A stretch of DNA of 22,578 nt from JAQVEM01 sp034660395 (GTDB lineage: Bacteria > Actinomycetota > Humimicrobiia > Humimicrobiales > Humimicrobiaceae). The notes beneath the pieces are model-generated. The model was given only the letters and a program-made list of their open reading frames with translations. It searched no databases and was not told the origin of the DNA. How positions within the stretch are numbered: position 1 is the first letter of the stretch; every line of letters begins with the position of its first letter. Of the stretch, positions 1-8,105 are shown piece by piece. The stretch covers positions 1 to 22,578 of the forward strand of contig JAYEJA010000024.1 in the NCBI GenBank assembly GCA_034660395.1. Direction: 5' to 3'. The translations under genes were made by a program, and so were the position numbers.

Positions 1-247
1 AGCAAATCCTTATGATAATGCTAAAATAGAATCATTTTTCAGGACCTTAAAAGTAGAGGAAGTCTATATGTTTGAATATGAAACATACACCGAAGTACTA
101 AATAGGGTTCCATATTTTATAGAAGAAGTTTACAATAGGAAAAGACTTCATTCTTCTTTGGGATATATGACTCCAGAAGAATTTGAAAATATCAATAATA
201 AAAAAAGGAAAGGAAATGAGTCCCATCAGCTGATTTTGATTAGTTAA
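1..247 (+). CDS. IS3-family transposase (OrfB), C-terminal part, cut by window edge
   Basis: The frame beginning at base 2 is open from the window edge to a TAA at 245-247 and gives 81 residues. It has the end of an rve/DDE integrase domain as in IS3-family OrfB: NPYDNAKIESFFRTLK carries the catalytic glutamate, and YNRKRLHSSLGYMTPEEFE is the usual C-terminal signature. The protein would perform the strand-transfer chemistry of the element. The N-terminal part, OrfA and the other IS end lie outside the window, so it cannot be judged whether the element is complete. The stop codon is followed within a few bases by an inverted-repeat end, as expected for this family. Confidence 0.9.
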   Translation, partial: ANPYDNAKIESFFRTLKVEEVYMFEYETYTEVLNRVPYFIEEVYNRKRLHSSLGYMTPEEFENINNKKRKGNESHQLILIS

Positions 248-337
248 CTTGGTGTCCAAGTTTTGGGGTTCATATCAGTCTCATCAGTTGGTTCTAGATT
301 AGTTAAGTCCGTGTCCAACTTTTAGGGGTCATATCAA
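222..337. repeat. Two imperfect tandem copies of an IS3-type right end
   Basis: Two units about 59 bp apart share the order CATCAG..GATTAGTTAA..GTGTCCAA..GGGGT..CATATCA (224-277 and 282-336). Read on the minus strand each begins TGATATGA(A)CCCC and continues through TTGGACAC, the typical IS3-family terminal inverted repeat. The outer copy also retains a diverged version of the last transposase codons (SHQLVLD-stop against SHQLILIS-stop). It therefore looks like the relic end of a second, related element rather than a fresh duplication. Confidence 0.75.
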
Positions 338-385
338 ATAACTACTACCTTATTAATATTTTAAATAAAAGCTTGCTTATAATAG

Positions 386-1867
386 ATGAATTCTATGGAA
401 TTAGAACATAAAAATTACTGGCTTCTTTTTTACGGATTAATAATCGGTGTGTCATTTGATATTTTATTTTATGATAAGACCCCGGGTATTTCTTATTTAA
501 TTTTTACTTTCCTAATTCTCTTAATACTTATTATAAGTTTCCGGAGCTCCTTAAAAAAACTAAAAAACATAATGTGGCTATTTTCAATCCCCGTATTATC
601 ACTTGCTTCCACTTTTTTTATTTACTCCAATCAGGTGCTGAAAATTTTAAACTTTCTAATTATCCCCATTCTAATAATCATACTAAGCATCCTGGTCACG
701 GATATAAATAAATCAAACTGGCCGGATATAAGATTTATCGGAGATATTATCAAAAGAATTTTTGTACCCCTTGGATTTATACATAAACCATTCCAGGCAC
801 TATCCAGAATGGAAGCTCCCGGAAGCAAGGAAAACAGAAGTAAAATTCTGCCAAAAATATTACTGGGAATACTGATTTCTGTCCCTATACTGGCAATTAT
901 TATATGGCTTCTCTCATCCGCAGATATTATATTCAAGGACCTTTTCCTGAATATCCCTGTCTCAAAAATAATAAAGCACTTCTTTGTAATAATCATTGTT
1001 TCAATCTATGCCACCTGTTTTGTATGGGCCTTGATTAAAGCATTTAATGAGATGAAGCAGGAGAAATACAGCAAAATAAAATGGAAATTATTTTTTGACC
1101 CCGTAATTTTATTAACTATACTGGTTTTAGTAAATGTAATCTATGCCATATTTTCCATAATCCAATTTACCTATTTATTTGGAGGAAATTCCTTCGTCCT
1201 CCCCTCTTCCTACACTTATGCAGAATATGCAAGAAAAGGTTTCTTCGAACTGATTGTGGTTTCAATAATTAATTTCGGAATTTTAATTTTTAGTAAAACA
1301 TTTGTAAAAAAAGATAATAAAAAAGCTTTCACCATCATAAGGGTATTTCTTACCCTGCTTGTAATTTTTACCCTTATTTTAATTGTATCGGCATTTTACA
1401 GGATGTTAGTTTATGAACAGGCCTATGGATTTACATACTTGAGAATATTTGTTCAGGCCTTTATGATAATGCTCTTTTTTCTTTCCATTTCAAATATTAT
1501 TTATACCTGGAAGCCTAATTTCCCTGTAATTAAATATTATTTCATAATCTCGCTTACAATTTATGTAATAATGAACTTCGCAAATGTTGACGCCATAATA
1601 GCAGAAAATAACATTGACCGTTATTTTAAATCCGGTCAGATTGATACCGGGTATTTAAAGGATTTATCCTATGATGCCATACCTCAAATGGAGAGATTTT
1701 TAACATCAAATAATTACCCGTCAGAATCAGAAGAAAAACAGATTACCGGAGAAATACTTGAATATTATAAGCAGAAAAAATCGGAACTTGAAAGCCGGAA
1801 AAGCTGGCAGAGTTTTAACATCTCAAGATACAGAGCTGAAAAAGTAATAGATAAATATATAAAGTAA
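386..1867 (+). CDS. DUF4173-type polytopic membrane protein
   Basis: 493 residues, dominated by hydrophobic segments. There are paired helices near the N terminus (about residues 10-125), a break around residues 128-155 with basic residues, and further helices to about residue 410. The soluble C-terminal tail ends in a KSWQSFNISRYRAEKVI-like block. This layout and tail match the DUF4173/DUF4153 family of bacterial inner-membrane proteins, whose biochemical role is not established. Two in-frame ATGs (386 and 395) compete as start and neither has a good Shine-Dalgarno sequence. A TATAAT lies at 378-383, so the message may start very close to the start codon. It stands alone between the IS remnant and the convergent methyltransferase gene. 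Confidence 0.8.
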   Translation: MNSMELEHKNYWLLFYGLIIGVSFDILFYDKTPGISYLIFTFLILLILIISFRSSLKKLKNIMWLFSIPVLSLASTFFIYSNQVLKILNFLIIPILIIILSILVTDINKSNWPDIRFIGDIIKRIFVPLGFIHKPFQALSRMEAPGSKENRSKILPKILLGILISVPILAIIIWLLSSADIIFKDLFLNIPVSKIIKHFFVIIIVSIYATCFVWALIKAFNEMKQEKYSKIKWKLFFDPVILLTILVLVNVIYAIFSIIQFTYLFGGNSFVLPSSYTYAEYARKGFFELIVVSIINFGILIFSKTFVKKDNKKAFTIIRVFLTLLVIFTLILIVSAFYRMLVYEQAYGFTYLRIFVQAFMIMLFFLSISNIIYTWKPNFPVIKYYFIISLTIYVIMNFANVDAIIAENNIDRYFKSGQIDTGYLKDLSYDAIPQMERFLTSNNYPSESEEKQITGEILEYYKQKKSELESRKSWQSFNISRYRAEKVIDKYIK

Positions 1868-1983
1868 CTTTTTGACCTGCTAATAAATACACTTACATAA
1901 AAAAAGATTGACAATGAGTCCTGACTATTTTAAAAAATTAATATAGCTATTAATAGGAAGATTTATATAATTAATTATATTAT

Positions 1984-2817
1984 TTAAGTAATCTTAGTAA
2001 ACGATTTTTCTTTTTCGTATCTTTTTATAGTCAGATCCAGATATTCCTTTTCACTATCAATACCTATATATTTTCTATTAAGCCTACTGGCTACTATTCC
2101 TGTAGTTCCGCTTCCATTAAAGGGATCTATAATAATATCACCCTCTTTGGTCGATGCTAACACAATTCTCTTGAGAAGCTCTTCGGGCTTTTGGGTAGGA
2201 TGTTTTCCAAATTCCTTTTCCTTTTTACCAGGGGATGAAATTTCCCATAAATTTTCCGGATCAGTTTCTTCTATATCCCATATATTTCTCATCTGCTTAT
2301 TTTTATTCATTTGCTTCATTCTCTGATAATCAAAATAATGTTTACTTTTATCTGATTTTGCAGCCCATAAAATTATTTCCGTTGAATGAGTAAAATATCT
2401 ACAGCTTAAATTAGGAGGAGCATTCCTCTTATACCAGACAATATCATTTAATATCTTATATCCCAGTACCTGCATGGCATAACCAATAGAATATATTATG
2501 TGAGATGTTCCTGATATCCAGATAGTCCCATCTTTCTTTAATATTCTTCTACACTCACCAAGCCACTCCATATTAAATTTAAAATTTTCTTCCACTCCGT
2601 TTGATTTATCCCACTTACCTTTATCAACACTAACCATTTTCCCCGACATACAGGTTATACCACCGTTTGATAAAAAATATGGAGGGTCAGCAAAAATCAT
2701 ATCAATAGAGTTATTCTTGATTTTCTTTAGTAATTCTAAGCTATCTCCTAAAATTAATAAGAAATTATTCTCATTAAAATATTTGTATTTATTTAAAGAT
2801 TTTATAAGATCTTCCAT
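1984..2817 (-). CDS. Type II DNA methyltransferase, beta class (probable N6-adenine)
   Basis: 277 residues from the ATG at 2817, preferred because an AAAGG lies 8 bases upstream; the GTG at 2823 would be only 2 bases from it. Motif IV DPPY is at residues 44-47 and the S-adenosylmethionine motif DPFNGSGTTG at 231-240. Catalytic motif before cofactor motif is the beta-class order (M.HinfI, DpnA and relatives). DPPY rather than SPPY favours adenine-N6 over cytosine-N4 methylation. HPTQKPEELLKRI before the cofactor motif is also typical. It should methylate the site cut by the divergent endonuclease starting 76 bases away and so protect the host. Known DpnII/MboI systems usually pair the nuclease with two methyltransferases, an alpha and a beta enzyme; only the beta one is seen here. 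Target specificity cannot be read directly from the sequence. Confidence 0.9.
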   Translation of the reverse strand: MEDLIKSLNKYKYFNENNFLLILGDSLELLKKIKNNSIDMIFADPPYFLSNGGITCMSGKMVSVDKGKWDKSNGVEENFKFNMEWLGECRRILKKDGTIWISGTSHIIYSIGYAMQVLGYKILNDIVWYKRNAPPNLSCRYFTHSTEIILWAAKSDKSKHYFDYQRMKQMNKNKQMRNIWDIEETDPENLWEISSPGKKEKEFGKHPTQKPEELLKRIVLASTKEGDIIIDPFNGSGTTGIVASRLNRKYIGIDSEKEYLDLTIKRYEKEKSFTKIT

Positions 2818-2834
2818 TACCACTACCTTTATAA

Positions 2835-2862
2835 TTGCTATTTGAATCTTTTATTATATACT
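2835..2862 (+). promoter_or_regulatory. Candidate promoter of the endonuclease gene
   Basis: In the short divergent gap, TTGCTA (2835-2840) is followed after 16 bp by TATACT (2857-2862), placing a start site near 2869 and a short leader before the ATG at 2894. On the opposite strand the same AT-rich block contains TATAAT-like sequence that could serve the methyltransferase. The two promoters would then overlap and compete. No C-protein gene is present. Confidence 0.35.
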
Positions 2863-2893
2863 AATAAATATTCCAAAAAATATAAAACAAAAA

Positions 2894-3823
2894 ATGAAAT
2901 ATCTAAACACATATAAAAATTTAGGGTTAGAAAATGATGAAAATAAAATATTTGACTACTTTATCAAGACATTAAAAGAATCAATATATACCTGGGAATA
3001 TTTTGTAAACTGGAAAAAAATTATTAAAAATACAAAAAGTATAGAAAAAGAACTCAATATCCTCAATTATTTAATCGGCAAAGAAGACATAGAGGAAGAA
3101 TTCTTAAAGTTAATCAAAGAATATCCTAATGTAAAAAAAGTATTACCCATACTCTTAGCAATAAGAGAAGATAAATTAAAAGAACTTCAGATTATTACAG
3201 ATTTTGACAACTTCACTTACGAAGAAATATACGACATATTTTATAAAGAATGTCTACCAACAACGGAAGATAAATTAAAAAAGTTCTTCATTGATTCAGG
3301 GCTCAGAGACATTTTTAAGAACAGAAGAATAAAAAATCTTGTTGATTACTGTTATGGAGTCGAAGTTGGTCTGGATACAAATGCAAGAAAAAATAGAACA
3401 GGTAAATTAATGGAAAAAATTGTAGAAAAATATTTAAAGAATTTCACCTCAAAATTTAAACTTGAATATTTATGCCAGGCTACAAAAGCAAAAATAGAAA
3501 ATAACTTCAATTATTCTATAAAAGTTGATAAATATGACAGAGAATTTGATTTTTCATTAATGGATAAGGATAAAAATAAAATTTATTTAATTGAGGTAAA
3601 TTACTATGGTGGGGGCGGATCAAAACTGAAAGCTACCGCCGGTGAATACATTGAACTGAACAATATTCTAAAAAGGCAAAACATAGAATTTATCTGGATA
3701 ACTGATGGAAATGGATGGAAAAAATCAAAAAATCCCTTATATAAAACATTCACCAGTAATGACTACACTTTTAATTTAGAGTTACTATACAGTGGAGCTT
3801 TGGAAGAAGTAATGTTATATTGA
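2894..3823 (+). CDS. Type II restriction endonuclease, DpnII/MboI family
   Basis: 309 residues with the conserved blocks of the DpnII family: NLVDYCYGVEVGLDTNARKN-RTG (148-170), an acidic FDF at 218-220, LIEVNYYGGGGSK (232-244) and IWITDGNGW (267-275). These match the PD-(D/E)xK-like core of DpnII and its relatives, which cut unmethylated GATC. Cleavage of GATC is therefore the family expectation, not something shown here. The gene is markedly A-rich compared with the housekeeping genes to the right, consistent with horizontal acquisition. There is no obvious Shine-Dalgarno before the ATG (only an A-run), so translation may be weak, which would suit a nuclease that must trail its methyltransferase. 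A weak hairpin followed by a T-run lies just after the stop. Confidence 0.9.
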   Translation: MKYLNTYKNLGLENDENKIFDYFIKTLKESIYTWEYFVNWKKIIKNTKSIEKELNILNYLIGKEDIEEEFLKLIKEYPNVKKVLPILLAIREDKLKELQIITDFDNFTYEEIYDIFYKECLPTTEDKLKKFFIDSGLRDIFKNRRIKNLVDYCYGVEVGLDTNARKNRTGKLMEKIVEKYLKNFTSKFKLEYLCQATKAKIENNFNYSIKVDKYDREFDFSLMDKDKNKIYLIEVNYYGGGGSKLKATAGEYIELNNILKRQNIEFIWITDGNGWKKSKNPLYKTFTSNDYTFNLELLYSGALEEVMLY

Positions 3824-4290
3824 GGGAACAGCGGAGGTTTACACAGAATCTGTTACAGTCCCCTTTTTTCTAATTCCAGTTTTAGCAGTATGGCATCAAA
3901 TCTTATAATTTATTTTCTCTACCTAAATACGCTAAATATTAACCATATCTAGTCGGAATCTAACCAAAAAAGAAGAAATAGAAAACCCTTATTGACATTG
4001 AACAACTAGAGGTTGCACCTTTAAGCTATTAAAAAGAATGTAGAAGATTTATTTATTATTTGTTTAATTAAGAATTTAACTACAATTATACCAAATAAAA
4101 ATAATAAAAATCTTGTTATAAAATTTATAATTATTGCATACCTTTTTATATTGAAGGAGCTTCGTGCCTTTTATATTTATGATGATAATGAATTGCTCCT
4201 TTTCTCTAAAACTTCACAACCGCCGGGTACTTAAAATTTTCATAGTAGTATTTAAGCTGTTTAAAAAATTTACAGTATAAATATAATATA
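3824..4290. other. Gene-free AT-rich interval with a weak terminator-like hairpin
   Basis: About 470 bases in which I see no convincing reading frame or RNA gene. Directly after the endonuclease stop, GGG/AACAG (3824-3831) can pair with CTGTT (3850-3854) and CCCC (3860-3863), with a 5-nt bulge, followed by TTTTTT (3864-3869). This is a possible but imperfect intrinsic terminator. A second loose inverted repeat (AAGGAGC / GCTCCTT) lies around 4155-4200. The rest is low-complexity AT-rich sequence. Confidence 0.4.
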
Positions 4291-4319
4291 TTGACATTAT
4301 AAATTTATTTTCTTAAAAT
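4291..4319 (+). promoter_or_regulatory. Sigma70-type promoter of the toxin-antitoxin locus
   Basis: TTGACA (4291-4296), a 17-bp spacer and TAAAAT (4314-4319) form a near-consensus promoter. The predicted start site (about 4325-4327) falls on the first ATG of the toxin frame at 4326. The toxin message would thus be leaderless unless the true start codon lies further in. Confidence 0.6.
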
Positions 4320-4325
4320 TAATTC

Positions 4326-4599
4326 ATGATAATATACAATGATAAGAAAGCAAAGTTATTAAAATATGAGAGAAATATCGACATTGATGAAATTGTAGAA
4401 CTTAGAACTTATCATTGATAAAAAATATATAGAGATACTGGAACATCCTAAAAGAAAGGGGCAGCAAATCTTTATACTTGAATATAGAAATTACATTCAT
4501 GTTGTTCCTTTCGTTATCGATAATGATTACAATATTATTATAAAAACTGTTTCCCCCAGCAGGAAATTTAATATGATTTATAAGGAGAGATTAAAATGA
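4326..4599 (+). pseudogene. BrnT-like toxin gene, frameshifted
   Basis: Two adjacent frames together spell one small protein. The first runs from ATG 4326 (starts MIIYNDKKAKLL, reaches DEIVEL) and then hits TGA at 4416-4418. The second is open from 4399 to TGA 4597-4599 and reads LELIIDKKYIEILEHP, then IFILEYRNYIHVVPFV and IKTVSPSRK. EHP, the YIHVVPFV block and the IKTV-PSRK ending are what I associate with small BrnT/DUF4258-like ribonuclease toxins encoded just upstream of a ribbon-helix-helix antitoxin. The switch falls near 4398-4404 and needs a one-base change. The toxin stop overlaps the antitoxin start in ATGA (4596-4599), the usual coupling in such pairs. The gene is probably inactivated, unless the shift is a sequencing error. 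The family assignment is from memory of related sequences. Confidence 0.6.
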
Positions 4600-4886
4600 A
4601 ATATAAACTTGGTACAAATGAACAAAAAATTGAGGAAGAAGCCAGAGAATATAAACCGATATCTGAAAAGAGAAAGAAAAAAACAGAATCAATCCTGGAA
4701 AAAAGTTCAAAGAAAAAAGTTGTAACTCTAAGACTAAACGAAAAAGATCTTGACCAAATAAAATCTATCGCAAAAAATGAAGGAATCCCCTATCAAACAT
4801 TAATATCAAGCATACTGCATAAATTCGTTAATGATAGATTTGTTGATAGAAATGAAGTCTTTAAGATATCAGAATTATTAAAATAA
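4596..4886 (+). CDS. Ribbon-helix-helix antitoxin (BrnA/CopG-like)
   Basis: 96 residues. The basic, charged N-terminal half (KPISEKRKKKTESILEKSSKK) would contact the toxin. The C-terminal part, KVVTLRLNEKDLDQIKSIAK followed by NEGIPYQTLISSILHKF, is a typical CopG/MetJ-type ribbon-helix-helix DNA-binding domain. The start overlaps the toxin stop by four bases and has GGAGAG upstream (4583-4588). In the family such a protein neutralises the toxin and represses the shared promoter, here presumably the one at 4291-4319. It remains intact although the toxin frame is broken, so it may persist as a solitary repressor or anti-toxin. Confidence 0.8.
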   Translation: MKYKLGTNEQKIEEEAREYKPISEKRKKKTESILEKSSKKKVVTLRLNEKDLDQIKSIAKNEGIPYQTLISSILHKFVNDRFVDRNEVFKISELLK

Positions 4887-4911
4887 ATATTTATGCTCCC
4901 CAGCATGGATT

Positions 4912-7488
4912 TTAACTTCTCTGCATCCTCATCAGCCTCTCCAGCTGGCTGACCTCATCCTCCCTGCTTTTCACCTTCCCATCCATTTTCATTTCAAAAA
5001 GCTTATCAAGCACTATCCTGAATTTATGAGACGGCCTGTAACCCATTTCCTTCAATGTCTCTCCGCTGACCTCGAGGCTTATATCACACAGTACAGTAAG
5101 GTACTTTTTAATATTCCTGTAATATTTACTGCCCCATCCGCAGGCAATAACCTGAAGCTCTGGAGGTAATTCCTTTACTTTGTAATAAAGGGTAGAATTC
5201 CTTTTAATATCCCTGCCAAGGCTTTTTTTAATTTCATTCCACCTGCTGCAGGATTCTACAATATCACCCGTATCCCTTTTTCTTACTTTCATTTCAGAAC
5301 ACCATTTCTTTATTTTTGCAGGACCAAGCCCTTTTAAAAGGAGGATAAAAAGTAGCTTCCATTTTTTAACCTCTCCCCCTTTTTTATTCCCAATATAAAA
5401 GCTCTCTAACTCTTTACCGCAATTTAGAATTTTTCCTGCCTGTCTTATAAACTTAGAATCTACTTTTACTTTAAGGCCTATTTTCCTTAAGGCGCCCAGT
5501 TCATACAGTCTTTTTATGGCCTCAAGAGCATTGTCCTCATTAAAAATTGATACCATCTCATCCCTTATCCTTACACCATTCAGCCTGGAAACTATATCCA
5601 TATCTATGGTTGTTCTGGCCAGTCTTTCAGTCTGGCTATTCATTTTAAAACCAAGCCGCTTTTCGAATCTTACCGCCCTAAAAATCCTGGTTGGATCCTC
5701 TATAAAACTCATCTTGTGCAAAACTTTGATTTTTTTATTCTTTAAATCTTCCCTCCCGCCAAAGAAATCAAGAACCTCACCAAAATTCTTCTTATTTAAG
5801 GAAAGAGCCATGGTATTTATGGTAAAATCCCTTCTTGAAAGATCCTGCCTTATACTCCCCGATTCAACCGTTGGTAGCGCAGCAGGACTCTCGTAATACT
5901 CCACTCTCGCGCTGGCTATATCAATATGCTTTCCATCCTTAAGTACGATAACGGAGGTGCCGAATTTCCGGTGGGTCTCAAGTTTACACTTAAGCTTTTT
6001 TGAAAGTTCTTTTCCGAATCTTATCCCGTCACCCTCTAATACGATATCCACATCAAAATTGGGTATATCCAAAAGCGCATCCCTTACAATTCCTCCGACA
6101 AGATAGGTATTATACTTCAGGGCCCTTGCTGTTTCTGAGACAGCTTTCAGTATATTCCGTACTTCAGGAGGAAACATTTCCCATAAATTTTTAAAAATCC
6201 TGCCATGCAGGAATCTCAGTATATCCTTTCTCGTAACTATACCTACAATTTTTTTCTTTTTGGTAACAGGTACCCTTCCAATACCATTTTCAATCATCAG
6301 GTTCTGTATTTCTACAATAGAAGAATTGAGATCAGCCCTTACAACACCATGGGACTTAAAGCCCTTTACCGGCGCATGGGAAAGCCCGTGGCTTATAGCT
6401 TTATCTACATCCTTCCTTGTTATTATTCCCACGAGATTATTGCTTTTATTCACTATCGGTATCCCTGAATGACCATATTTTTTCAGCATTTCGCCGACTT
6501 TTAAAATACTCACATCTTCATTTACCACCTTTACGGGATAAGACATTACATCCCCTGCCAGCAGGGGCTCTTTAATGTTTTCATTTAAAGAGCCAAGGAT
6601 TTTATCCTCTATCTCTTTAAAACTTAAATTGTTCACAATCGCAGAAGACGCCTGGGGGTGACCTCCCCCTCCAATGGTTTTAAGGACCCTGGATACATCC
6701 ACTTCCTTATTATCACTTCTGGCCACTACATATGTTTTTTCTTTCATCTTGACCCAGCAAAATGCTATATCAACATCCTCAACCTGTGACAACTTTCTGG
6801 TAAGCACTGACAGACCCTCAATAAACTCCGGCATCTCCAAACTTGATAACAATACTTCTGTTTCTTTAACCTTTATTTTTCTACAATTCATTATCAACTT
6901 CTCCAGAAGCTTATGCTGTTCCCCGGATAATGAAAGACTTAAAAATTTTAATGCTTCAAAAAGATTGGATTCCTTTTCCATAAGGAAGGCAGCTGCCTTC
7001 AGGTCATCAGGAGTAGTTCCGGGATAGACAAAAGAACCCGTATCTTCATAAATTCCAAGGGTAAATAAAGTAGCTTCAAGCGGGGATATATGTATTTTTT
7101 TACTTTTTAGAATATTTATAAGAATCGTAGTAGTAGAGCCGGCTTTCATTGAATGGTCATATGTCGCTTTTATATCTCTGGACGATTTCTTATGATGGTC
7201 ATATATTATAATTTCAATATCTTTGTTATCCAGCGACTTCTTTGCCACACCAAGTCTTGAGGCAATCTTCGTGTCAACAACAATAACCCTCTTTACTTTT
7301 TTAAAATCCACTGCCCCTGAATCCATAAGCGGCGGGAGCTCCTCTTCATAAAGAGTAATGAATTTTCTTACATTCTGGTTTATAGCAGTGGGCAGTATTA
7401 TTTTAGCTTCCGGATATATTTTTTTTACCGCTACCATAGCAGCAAAGGAGTCAAAATCAGAACTTACATGAGTGGTAATTATTTCCAT
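4912..7488 (-). CDS. DHH/DHHA1 - CBS - CBS - tRNA nucleotidyltransferase fusion (CCA/A-adding type)
   Basis: 858 residues with four recognisable modules. Residues 1-300 are a DHH phosphoesterase: SSDFDS (D11, D13), D72, YDHH (97-99), YEDTG (D149) and the DHHA1 glycine block GGGGHPQ (273-279). Residues about 310-368 and 373-430 are two CBS domains, each ending in VGI(I/V)TRKD, likely nucleotide sensing. From about 455 onward is a class II poly(A) polymerase/CCA-transferase head: LVGGIVRD (463-470), DVD metal ligands (479-481), RRDFTINTM (552-560) and EDPTRIFRAVRF (597-608), then a helical tail. This fusion is known in several bacterial groups, where the transferase part can be an A-adding enzyme that completes tRNA 3' ends. 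Which nucleotides it adds cannot be told here. A GGGG-type Shine-Dalgarno precedes the ATG at 7488. Confidence 0.9.
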   Translation of the reverse strand: MEIITTHVSSDFDSFAAMVAVKKIYPEAKIILPTAINQNVRKFITLYEEELPPLMDSGAVDFKKVKRVIVVDTKIASRLGVAKKSLDNKDIEIIIYDHHKKSSRDIKATYDHSMKAGSTTTILINILKSKKIHISPLEATLFTLGIYEDTGSFVYPGTTPDDLKAAAFLMEKESNLFEALKFLSLSLSGEQHKLLEKLIMNCRKIKVKETEVLLSSLEMPEFIEGLSVLTRKLSQVEDVDIAFCWVKMKEKTYVVARSDNKEVDVSRVLKTIGGGGHPQASSAIVNNLSFKEIEDKILGSLNENIKEPLLAGDVMSYPVKVVNEDVSILKVGEMLKKYGHSGIPIVNKSNNLVGIITRKDVDKAISHGLSHAPVKGFKSHGVVRADLNSSIVEIQNLMIENGIGRVPVTKKKKIVGIVTRKDILRFLHGRIFKNLWEMFPPEVRNILKAVSETARALKYNTYLVGGIVRDALLDIPNFDVDIVLEGDGIRFGKELSKKLKCKLETHRKFGTSVIVLKDGKHIDIASARVEYYESPAALPTVESGSIRQDLSRRDFTINTMALSLNKKNFGEVLDFFGGREDLKNKKIKVLHKMSFIEDPTRIFRAVRFEKRLGFKMNSQTERLARTTIDMDIVSRLNGVRIRDEMVSIFNEDNALEAIKRLYELGALRKIGLKVKVDSKFIRQAGKILNCGKELESFYIGNKKGGEVKKWKLLFILLLKGLGPAKIKKWCSEMKVRKRDTGDIVESCSRWNEIKKSLGRDIKRNSTLYYKVKELPPELQVIACGWGSKYYRNIKKYLTVLCDISLEVSGETLKEMGYRPSHKFRIVLDKLFEMKMDGKVKSREDEVSQLERLMRMQRS

Positions 7489-7571
7489 ATAAACCCCGGA
7501 AAATCTTATTCAACCCGTTGCTTATTATAATTCTGCTCTGCCTTCATACCGTTCTCATTTTATTCTCAGGC

Positions 7572-8105
7572 TCACTCGATATATTTATCATAGCAGACTA
7601 TTTCAGTTAATGCTTTTCTCCCTTTAATTTTTCCTTCTTCATCCGGGATTCCCAGCGGAGTTATGGCCACAACCCTTACATCCTCAGGGATATTAAGAAG
7701 GTCTTTTACCAGCTTTTCCTTAAAAGCTCCTATCCAGCAGGTACCGAGGCCTCTTTCGGTAGCAGCCAGTATTAAGTGCTCTAAAGCTATTCCTATATCT
7801 ATAGGGTAACTACTCATATAGCCCCCCATAGATCCATATGCCTCATTTATATTGGCACATGCTACTATAAGGACAGGCGCTTCTGAAAGAAAGGTCTGGC
7901 TGTTACATGCAATAGCCAGGTCATTTATTTTTTTCTTATCTTTCACAACAACTAACTTCCAGGGCTGAAGATTCTTTGCCGATGGAGCTTTTCTGAATGC
8001 CTGGAGAACATAATTCAAATCTTCCTCTTTTACATTTTGAGATTTATAAGCCCTTATGCTTCTTCTTTTCTCTATAAGATCCATCAGACTATTAAATTTT
8101 TTCAC
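7572..8105 (-). CDS. Nitroreductase-family FMN oxidoreductase
   Basis: 177 residues. The N-terminal EKRRSIRAYKSQNVKEEDL and PSAKNLQPWKLVVVKD are the FMN-binding arginine/serine blocks of the nitroreductase family. The C-terminal half has GLGTCWIGAF and the closing LGIPDEEGK. This is the short (about 170-residue) subfamily common in anaerobes; the physiological substrate is unknown. The start is GTG (8105-8103) with AAGGGGGT about 7 bases upstream. It lies 83 bases before the DHH-CBS fusion gene on the same strand, so the two may be cotranscribed. Confidence 0.85.
   Translation of the reverse strand: MKKFNSLMDLIEKRRSIRAYKSQNVKEEDLNYVLQAFRKAPSAKNLQPWKLVVVKDKKKINDLAIACNSQTFLSEAPVLIVACANINEAYGSMGGYMSSYPIDIGIALEHLILAATERGLGTCWIGAFKEKLVKDLLNIPEDVRVVAITPLGIPDEEGKIKGRKALTEIVCYDKYIE

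Noticed and set aside
1964..1983. AT-only palindrome ATATAATTAATTATAT in the gap between DUF4173 and the methyltransferase
   Set aside because: Such palindromes are frequent by chance in AT-rich spacer and no GC stem or T-run makes it a terminator.
4890..4911. Short hairpin ATGCT-CCCC-AGCAT between the convergent antitoxin and DHH-CBS genes
   Set aside because: Only five base pairs and no proper T-run; too weak to call a terminator.
5516..7027. Several plus-strand frames opposite the DHH-CBS fusion gene
   Set aside because: They are complements of a well-conserved coding region, with no domain signature or start signals of their own.
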